In this document: positions 49,227 to 54,522 of the stretch, piece by piece
Position numbering within the stretch: position 1 is the stretch's first letter
Layout: the number at the start of each line of letters is the position of its first letter
Origin: JAVBOD01 sp031551045
GTDB lineage: Bacteria; Bacteroidota; Bacteroidia; Bacteroidales; UBA932
Length of the DNA stretch: 54,522 nucleotides
Reading direction: 5' to 3'
NCBI GenBank assembly: GCA_031551045.1
Contig: JAVBOD010000036.1
Span: 1 to 54,522 of the forward strand
Made by a program: the position numbers and the translations under genes
Notes under the pieces: model-generated
What the model was told of the DNA's origin: nothing
The model's database searches: none
What the model saw: only the letters and a program-made list of their open reading frames with translations

Positions 49227-50810
49227 ATGAACTTAAAAGATAAAGTCAAAAATTGTGGCAAAATAGCCGCCGTGGGCACTATTCTGGCCGCAGGCGTATT
49301 GATGCCGCAACAGGCTGAAGCGCAACAGAAAAAGACGGACAACAAGAAGCCGAATATTCTGGTGATTTTCGGCGACGACATCGGACAAACCAACATCAGC
49401 GCATACAGCCGCGGGTTGATGGGATTTACAACTCCTAATATCGACCGTATCGGAAATGAAGGCGGCGTATTTGTTCAGTACTACGGACAGCAATCGTGTA
49501 CCGCCGGACGGGCGGCCTTCATTACCGGACAATCTCCGTTCCGTACGGGATTGACGAAAGTGGGAATGCCTGGAGCGCCGGTCGGTTTGCAGGCCGAAGA
49601 CCCGACTATTGCCGAGTTCCTGAAACCGCTGGGTTACATGTGCGGACAGTTCGGTAAGAACCACTTGGGCGACCGCGATAAATTTTTACCGACGGCGCAC
49701 GGATTCGATGAATTTTTCGGTAATTTGTACCACTTGAATGCCGAGGAAGAACCCGAAAATCCCGATTATCCGAAAGACCCCGAGTTTAAGAAAGAATTCG
49801 GCCCGCGCGGCGTATTGCGCTCCACAGCCGATGGTAAAGTAGAAGATACCGGCCCGTTGACCAAAAAAAGGATGGAAACGGTGGACGAAGAATTTTTGGC
49901 AGCCGCCAAAGATTTTATGACTCGTCAAGTAAAAGCGGGTAAACCATTCTTCACGTGGTTTAACTCTACCCGTATGCACGTATATACGCACCTGAAACCC
50001 GCTTCGGAAGGTAAAACCGGCTTGGGATTGCAGGCCGACGGTATGACGGAGCATGACGGTATGGTAGGCGAACTGCTGAAATTGCTGGACGATTTGGGAA
50101 TTGCCGATAATACGATTGTGATTTACACCACCGACAACGGCGCCATGAAAAATCAATGGCCCGACGGAGGGGCTTCTCCTTTCCGTTCCGAGAAAGATAC
50201 CAACTGGGAAGGCGCTTACCGCGTTCCGTGTTTGGTTCGCTGGCCGGGACACATCAAAGCGGGAAGTAATTTCACAGGATTGTTCTCTGCCGAAGACTGG
50301 CTGACTACGTTGGTAGCCGCCGCCGGAGGAAGCCCGACGTTGAGGGAAGATGCCACGAAAGGCGTAGCAGCCGGAAACAAAACCTTCAAAGTGCATTTGG
50401 ATGGCTACAACCAGTTGGATTACCTGACCGGAAAGACGGATAAAACGGCTCGTCCCGAGTTTGTGTATTTTGATGACGACGGGAACCTGGTAGCCTATCG
50501 CGATGCGCGGTTTAAATTCATATTCTCCGCACAATACGCTACCGGAATGGCTGTATGGCGCATGCCGCTGACCACCCTTCGCGCACCGCTCGTGGTGGAC
50601 ATTTTGTCCGACCCGTATGAATATACCATAGACGGTTCTGCAAACTATGAAGCATGGATGCTTAAACGCGCATTCCTTGTGTTGCCTGCCGTACAAAAGG
50701 TAGGAAAGTATCTGGCGACTTATAAAGAATTTCCGCCGCGCCAACGCCCGGCATCATTCTCTATAGACCAAATCCTTGAAAAATTGGACGCCTCTATAGC
50801 AACCCGTTAA
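49227..50810 (+). CDS. Exported Cys-type arylsulfatase 2
   Basis: A 527-residue paralogue of the preceding sulfatase, alignable end to end. Signal peptide to A-E-A-Q; metal aspartates D50 and D51 in I-F-G-D-D-I; active-site C91 and R95 in S-C-T-A-G-R-A-A-F-I-T-G-Q; K-N-H-L-G-D-R-D and Y-T-T-D-N-G-A-M conserved. Most differences lie in the middle loops and the C-terminal third, suggesting a changed substrate pocket after duplication. A terminator follows at 50833. Confidence 0.93.
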   Translation: MNLKDKVKNCGKIAAVGTILAAGVLMPQQAEAQQKKTDNKKPNILVIFGDDIGQTNISAYSRGLMGFTTPNIDRIGNEGGVFVQYYGQQSCTAGRAAFITGQSPFRTGLTKVGMPGAPVGLQAEDPTIAEFLKPLGYMCGQFGKNHLGDRDKFLPTAHGFDEFFGNLYHLNAEEEPENPDYPKDPEFKKEFGPRGVLRSTADGKVEDTGPLTKKRMETVDEEFLAAAKDFMTRQVKAGKPFFTWFNSTRMHVYTHLKPASEGKTGLGLQADGMTEHDGMVGELLKLLDDLGIADNTIVIYTTDNGAMKNQWPDGGASPFRSEKDTNWEGAYRVPCLVRWPGHIKAGSNFTGLFSAEDWLTTLVAAAGGSPTLREDATKGVAAGNKTFKVHLDGYNQLDYLTGKTDKTARPEFVYFDDDGNLVAYRDARFKFIFSAQYATGMAVWRMPLTTLRAPLVVDILSDPYEYTIDGSANYEAWMLKRAFLVLPAVQKVGKYLATYKEFPPRQRPASFSIDQILEKLDASIATR

Positions 50811-50832
50811 TAAAAAATAAATCTTGATAAAC

Positions 50833-50871
50833 TGCTCCACATCTCTTTTTTCAGGCATGTGGAGCATTTTT
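50833..50871 (+). terminator. Intrinsic terminator after sulfatase 2
   Basis: TGCTCCACAT (50833-50842) pairs with ATGTGGAGCA (50857-50866), 14-nt loop, then TTTTT. Confidence 0.8.
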
Positions 50872-50983
50872 CAATAATTACATGTACATAAAACATCATG
50901 AAACGAGCCTGCAATATGGCACCAAACAGCACAAACTGCGAGGCGAGTTCCCTGTGGTTTTTTTAAAATAAAATGATTATCAT

Positions 50984-51976
50984 ATGAAACATTATTTATT
51001 TACAATCGGATTAGTATTGTTGTTCGCTTCCTGTCATCAACAGGAGAAAAAACAACAAGCCGCGGTGATTGACCCGCTGCCGGCGTGGAATGAAGGCGCT
51101 GCAAAAAAGGCGATTGTCGATTTTGTGACCGGATCCGCCAACGAAAGCAGCCCTAAATTTATTCCTGTTGAAAGCCGTATTGCCGTTTTCGACAACGACG
51201 GAACGCTCTGGAGCGAACAGCCTTTATATTTCGAAATGGTTTTCTCGGTAGATGCTACCCAAGCCATTGCCTCCAAAAGCCCCGCATTACAAAAGAAACC
51301 CGAGCTGAAAGCGCTTGCTTCGGGCGATAAGGCCGGATTTATGAAATCGGGAGAAAAAGGCATACTGGAGGCGTTTGCCATTTCGCATACGGCCGTCAAA
51401 CCGGAACAATTCGACCAAATGGCGAAGGCGTGGTTAGACACTGCCGTAAATGCCAAATTCAATCAAAAATATGTGAACCTCACATACAAACCGATGGTAG
51501 AGTTGTTGCAATATCTGCGCGACCACCAATTTAAAACGTACATCGTTTCGGGCGGAACTTCGATGTTTATCCGTAATTTCAGCGAAAAGGCGTATGGTAT
51601 TCCGGCCGAACAGGTAATCGGGACGATGTTTAAAGCCGTTTATAAGGACGGAAGCATTGCGCTGAAACCCGAAGTGTGGCACAGCGACGACAATGTAGGC
51701 AAGCCCGAAGCCATTTATCAAATTATCGGTAAGAAACCGGTGTTGGCTTTCGGTAATTCCGACGGCGATTATCAGATGTTGGAATGGACTTCAACCAATT
51801 CTTTGCCGCATCTTTCGTTGCTCCTGCACCACACCGATGCGGAACGCGAAGTAGCCTACGACAGCCTGTCGCACATCGGGCAACTGAAAAAAGGCTTAAT
51901 CGACGGGCCCTCCAAAGGATGGATTATCGTGGATATGAAAAGCGATTTTAATAAAGTGTTTTCACACGAAAAATAA
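50984..51976 (+). CDS. Lipoprotein HAD-superfamily phosphatase (phosphoserine-phosphatase-like)
   Basis: A 330-residue exported HAD hydrolase; lipobox L-L-F-A-S-C with C17. Motif I is V-F-D-N-D-G-T-L-W, with nucleophile D70 and acid D72; motif II is I-V-S-G-G-T near 190; motif III lysine is in G-K-P-E-A-I-Y; motif IV is F-G-N-S-D-G-D-Y near 255. The helical cap lies between motifs I and II. This exported haloacid-dehalogenase-like type is widespread but its substrate is unknown; phosphomonoesters are likely. The barrel protein gene follows by 33 bp, linking it to the downstream genes. Confidence 0.85.
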   Translation: MKHYLFTIGLVLLFASCHQQEKKQQAAVIDPLPAWNEGAAKKAIVDFVTGSANESSPKFIPVESRIAVFDNDGTLWSEQPLYFEMVFSVDATQAIASKSPALQKKPELKALASGDKAGFMKSGEKGILEAFAISHTAVKPEQFDQMAKAWLDTAVNAKFNQKYVNLTYKPMVELLQYLRDHQFKTYIVSGGTSMFIRNFSEKAYGIPAEQVIGTMFKAVYKDGSIALKPEVWHSDDNVGKPEAIYQIIGKKPVLAFGNSDGDYQMLEWTSTNSLPHLSLLLHHTDAEREVAYDSLSHIGQLKKGLIDGPSKGWIIVDMKSDFNKVFSHEK

Positions 51977-52009
51977 TAGAACAAATTTTAATTTAATACT
52001 TCAAATATT

Positions 52010-52792
52010 ATGAAAAAGCAACTATCTCTATTGGTACTATTTTTGGCTTTCGCCTTTGTATTAAAGGCACAGGAAACAACAGCTTCCCATACATTGGATG
52101 CCGAAACCTTAAAACAGGCAAACAACCCGTTGGCGCCGAAAAAAACTTTTAATGTGCACAACTACGTGATGCCCTCTTTTTATGGGGTGGAAGATTTATC
52201 CATGAACCAGCTGATGTTGCGCTACGCCCAACCTGTCGGCCACGTTTTTCTGCGGGCGACGATGCCTTTTGTGACCCAATCGTTGCCGGCCAGTTCGCCG
52301 ACCACCGGATTCGGCGATTTCAGTATTTTTGCTATTTATAAATTGCCGAGCAAAGAAGGCATCAGCTACGGTGTAGGCCCCATGTTGGTGGCGCCCACGG
52401 CCAGTCACGGATTGGGACAAGGCAAGTGGCAGGCCGGACTTTCGGCCATGGCATTCTTTTCTAAAAGCCATGTGGTGCAGTTCGGAACATTGCTGCAATG
52501 GCAGGCTTCTTTTGCCGGCGACGAAGACCGCGCGGATGTGAGTTTGCTCACCCCGCAAATATTCTTTATCTGGCAAGCCGGCGGCGGCACTTACTTGCGT
52601 AGTACCGGCATTTGGTCGTTCGACCTTAAAAGCGGCAACTACAATGTGCCTATCGGATTAGGTATCGGGAAAGTGATGAAGGCCGACAAAGTCATATTCA
52701 ATATATTTGCCGAACCTCAGTTTTCCGTGCTGGCCCAAGGTGAAGGACAGCCTAAATTCCAATTATTCGTAGGATTTAATACACAATTTTAA
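52010..52792 (+). CDS. Predicted outer-membrane beta-barrel protein
   Basis: A 260-residue protein with signal peptide ending V-L-K-A-Q. The rest alternates hydrophobic and polar residues with many aromatics and glycines (G-F-G-D-F-S-I-F-A-I-Y-K-L, G-V-G-P-M-L-V-A-P-T-A) and ends with a terminal phenylalanine strand (L-F-V-G-F-N-T-Q-F), the insertion signal of outer-membrane barrels. It resembles the MetA-pathway/'transporter' barrel family. The next gene begins 12 bp downstream, so the pair is cotranscribed. Confidence 0.7.
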   Translation: MKKQLSLLVLFLAFAFVLKAQETTASHTLDAETLKQANNPLAPKKTFNVHNYVMPSFYGVEDLSMNQLMLRYAQPVGHVFLRATMPFVTQSLPASSPTTGFGDFSIFAIYKLPSKEGISYGVGPMLVAPTASHGLGQGKWQAGLSAMAFFSKSHVVQFGTLLQWQASFAGDEDRADVSLLTPQIFFIWQAGGGTYLRSTGIWSFDLKSGNYNVPIGLGIGKVMKADKVIFNIFAEPQFSVLAQGEGQPKFQLFVGFNTQF

Positions 52793-52804
52793 TTTTATAT
52801 AGTT

Positions 52805-54235
52805 ATGAAAAAAATATTTTTACTTGCATTATTGCCCGTCATGTTATTGGCATCTTGCAACAATAATCAGTGCAGCAAAGACAAAGCATGTCAAACCAAA
52901 ACGTTCGACATGAAGGAAAAACGGATGTATGCCCGTGCCGTGGAAGGCGCCATTTGGGGGATGCCGTTGGCTAATGTGGATGCAATGCGTCAAGCTTATT
53001 TCAAAGCGGGCGCCAAGTACAACGATGCCATTTTCTGGTCGAATCCCAACACATGGATGAACCAAACTACTACGCCAAATCACTCGACTTCGTACGTCAT
53101 ATTTTTTACGAATCTGAAAGACGGGCCTGTGGTTGTAGAGATTCCGGCAGCTACAGAGGAAGCGCTTTACGGTACGCTTATCAATTGCTGGAACGAACCC
53201 ATGATTAATGTTGGAAACACCGGCTACGACAAAGGAAAAGGGGCGAAATATTTGTTGCTTCCACCAAATTATACCGGAAAAATTCCTGCGGGTTATGTGC
53301 CTGTTCAGTCCACCAATTATAACAACTATAGTTTGTTGCGTATCATTATCAAAACACAAAGTCCTGAAGATGTAAAAAAAGGCATTGAATATCTTCACAC
53401 GTTGAAAATATATCCGTTGGCGGATGCCGCTTCACCTAAACCTATTCAGTTTATTGATGTGGCAAGCAAACCGTTTGAGGCGGTTCCCGAATACAACAGC
53501 AATTTCTATGTTTCGATGGCCCGCATGATTCAGGAAGAACCGGTACTTGACCGCGACCTTTCCATGATGGGACAACTGTATATGTTGAATATCGGCAAAG
53601 ACCTGACATTTAATCCCGACGCTAAAACCAAGGAATTGCTTGACAAAGCTGCCGAAGAAGCGCATCAATGGATGATGGAAGGCTATGCCACCAACGGAAC
53701 GCCTATCTGGCCGAAAGAAGGCCGCAGATGGACATTCCTGTTGGATATTCCGCTTGCCGAAGGAACAAAAGTAACTTTTGTTGAAAAAGGAAAAGATTTG
53801 CGTGTAGATGTGCGTGCTGCCGCATGGTTTGCCATGTTTGGCCCTGTAGTTCCGCCGCCACCGCAATTGTATGTAAAATCTTACGAAACCAAAGAAGGCG
53901 AACGCTTGAACGGCAGCAATACCTATCATTTGAAAGTGCCTGCCAATGTGCCTACAACGCAATTCTGGGCAGTGGATGTATATGATGCCGCTACCGGCGC
54001 CTTTATCCGCGAATCGCCGATTGTAGGGCTTGATTCATACAAGCAAAACTTGGTGAAAAATGCCGATGGAACAGTAGATGTTTATTTTGGCACAAAAGCC
54101 CCTGCGGGTAAAGAAAACAACTGGATTCCGACTAAAAAAGATAAACCGTTCTTTGTGATGTTCCGTATCTATGGGCCTGAAAAAGGCGCTGTGGACGGCA
54201 CTTGGATATTGAACGATATTGAAAAAGTGAAATAA
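52805..54235 (+). CDS. DUF1254/DUF1214 lipoprotein
   Basis: A 476-residue lipoprotein (M-L-L-A-S-C at the lipobox). The N-terminal half is DUF1254 (A-V-E-G-A-I-W-G-M-P-L-A-N, N-P-N-T-W-M-N-Q, P-A-A-T-E-E-A-L-Y-G-T-L) and the C-terminal part DUF1214, with G-S-N-T-Y-H-L-K-V-P, F-W-A-V-D-V-Y-D-A-A-T-G-A and a tail including N-W-I-P-T. The two-domain form is standard; both domains are uncharacterised beta-sandwich-like modules. It sits with a further DUF1254 gene after an HAD phosphatase and the sulfatases. Confidence 0.87.
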   Translation: MKKIFLLALLPVMLLASCNNNQCSKDKACQTKTFDMKEKRMYARAVEGAIWGMPLANVDAMRQAYFKAGAKYNDAIFWSNPNTWMNQTTTPNHSTSYVIFFTNLKDGPVVVEIPAATEEALYGTLINCWNEPMINVGNTGYDKGKGAKYLLLPPNYTGKIPAGYVPVQSTNYNNYSLLRIIIKTQSPEDVKKGIEYLHTLKIYPLADAASPKPIQFIDVASKPFEAVPEYNSNFYVSMARMIQEEPVLDRDLSMMGQLYMLNIGKDLTFNPDAKTKELLDKAAEEAHQWMMEGYATNGTPIWPKEGRRWTFLLDIPLAEGTKVTFVEKGKDLRVDVRAAAWFAMFGPVVPPPPQLYVKSYETKEGERLNGSNTYHLKVPANVPTTQFWAVDVYDAATGAFIRESPIVGLDSYKQNLVKNADGTVDVYFGTKAPAGKENNWIPTKKDKPFFVMFRIYGPEKGAVDGTWILNDIEKVK

Positions 54236-54320
54236 ATTTAGTAGTCAAGACGACCGGTTGACGGGTAAAAAACAAAGCTCGTCAACCTGTCTTCTTGTAA
54301 ACTTGTCAACAAAAAATAAA
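54236..54320. other. Short intergenic hairpin region
   Basis: GTTGACG (about 54262-54268) and CGTCAAC (about 54286-54292) form an imperfect longer stem with AAGACG/GTCTT sides. No T-run follows, so it is more likely an mRNA-processing structure than a terminator. Confidence 0.35.
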
Positions 54321-54522
54321 ATGAAAATAATATCAAGAATTTTTGCAGTTTTAATAGTCTTTGCATGCAGTTTACCAATGTATGCACAAAAACTGACAGC
54401 CGATCAGGCGAAGGAAGAACAGGCGTATGCCACCACCATTCAAGCCTGCCTGTGGGGCGAACCGTTCCGCATGTTTGCTAAGTATGCCCCTATAGCAGTC
54501 AAAGGCAATTCGATGGGGGTAA
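54321..54522 (+). CDS. DUF1254 family exported protein, N terminus only (cut by window end)
   Basis: The first 67 codons are present. A signal peptide (I-F-A-V-L-I-V-F-A-C-S-L-P-M-Y-A-Q) is followed by E-Q-A-Y-A-T-T-I-Q-A-C-L-W-G-E-P-F-R-M, the opening of a DUF1254 domain. It is a paralogue of the preceding gene and in the same orientation; the rest lies beyond the window. Confidence 0.7.
   Translation, partial: MKIISRIFAVLIVFACSLPMYAQKLTADQAKEEQAYATTIQACLWGEPFRMFAKYAPIAVKGNSMGV

Noticed and set aside
49686..50744. Open frame of 352 codons on the minus strand within sulfatase 2
   Set aside because: Antisense shadow of a conserved sulfatase; its protein has no recognisable motif.

Overview
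The window reads as a chromosomal segment of a Bacteroidota bacterium, most likely order Bacteroidales; genus is not determinable by eye. Support: a SusC/SusD pair with FecR and an ECF sigma factor, many TonB-dependent receptors and Sec lipoproteins (several with the S-D-D-D-type surface export signal), no Shine-Dalgarno sequences, and repeated promoters with the Bacteroidota -7 element TAnnTTTG, some with a -33 TTTG about 19 bp upstream. No rRNA, CRISPR array, phage or intact transposase was seen.

Layout. 1-3.8 kb: end of an ABC exporter, an AMP-forming acyl-CoA ligase, a DivIC/FtsB-like septum protein, a CPBP protease, tRNA-Val and a LEA-like lipoprotein. 4.0-5.9 kb: a queuosine operon (YhhQ-type transporter, queC, queF) with a candidate preQ1-I riboswitch directly before the first start codon. 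5.9-12.9 kb: an alpha/beta hydrolase, poorly characterised exported proteins, a VanZ-like protein, a frameshifted HD-domain gene, a lone DUF1254 protein, mutY and ssb. 13-16.3 kb: a cobalamin uptake pair (BtuG-like propeller lipoprotein and TonB receptor) under a cobalamin riboswitch. 16.6-19.9 kb: dus, dCMP deaminase, S41 protease. 19.9-22.3 kb: a TonB receptor under a TPP riboswitch, so probably a thiamin(e-derivative) receptor. 22.4-31.1 kb: mnmA with two in-frame palindromic inserts, YihY-family membrane protein, PNPOx-like and hotdog proteins, a large transglutaminase-like lipoprotein, cutC and a sodium:solute symporter. 31.6-40.2 kb: a cell-surface-signalled uptake locus (sigma, FecR, SusC with STN domain, SusD, Ig-like lipoprotein). 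40.3-44.1 kb: MalY/PatB aminotransferase, a double-cupredoxin lipoprotein and a DUF819 membrane protein.

44.1-54.5 kb is the most distinctive part. One strand carries an exported FGE/SUMF1-type protein with the catalytic cysteine pair, a cytosolic radical-SAM anaerobic sulfatase maturase, a trigger-factor-like chaperone without the PPIase domain, two tandem exported Cys-type arylsulfatases, then a lipoprotein HAD phosphatase, a beta-barrel protein and two DUF1254-family proteins (the last cut by the window edge). This looks like a self-contained sulfatase production and maturation module with both the oxygen-dependent and the oxygen-independent formylglycine routes.

The intergenic DNA is rich in palindromes. 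Three copies of a structured element of about 108 bp, a family of TTTGACAAATTT palindromes (one inside mnmA, one at the break of a crcB remnant), a four-level nested palindrome upstream of dus, and repeat-like arms even inside the cobalamin riboswitch suggest active spread of short non-autonomous elements.
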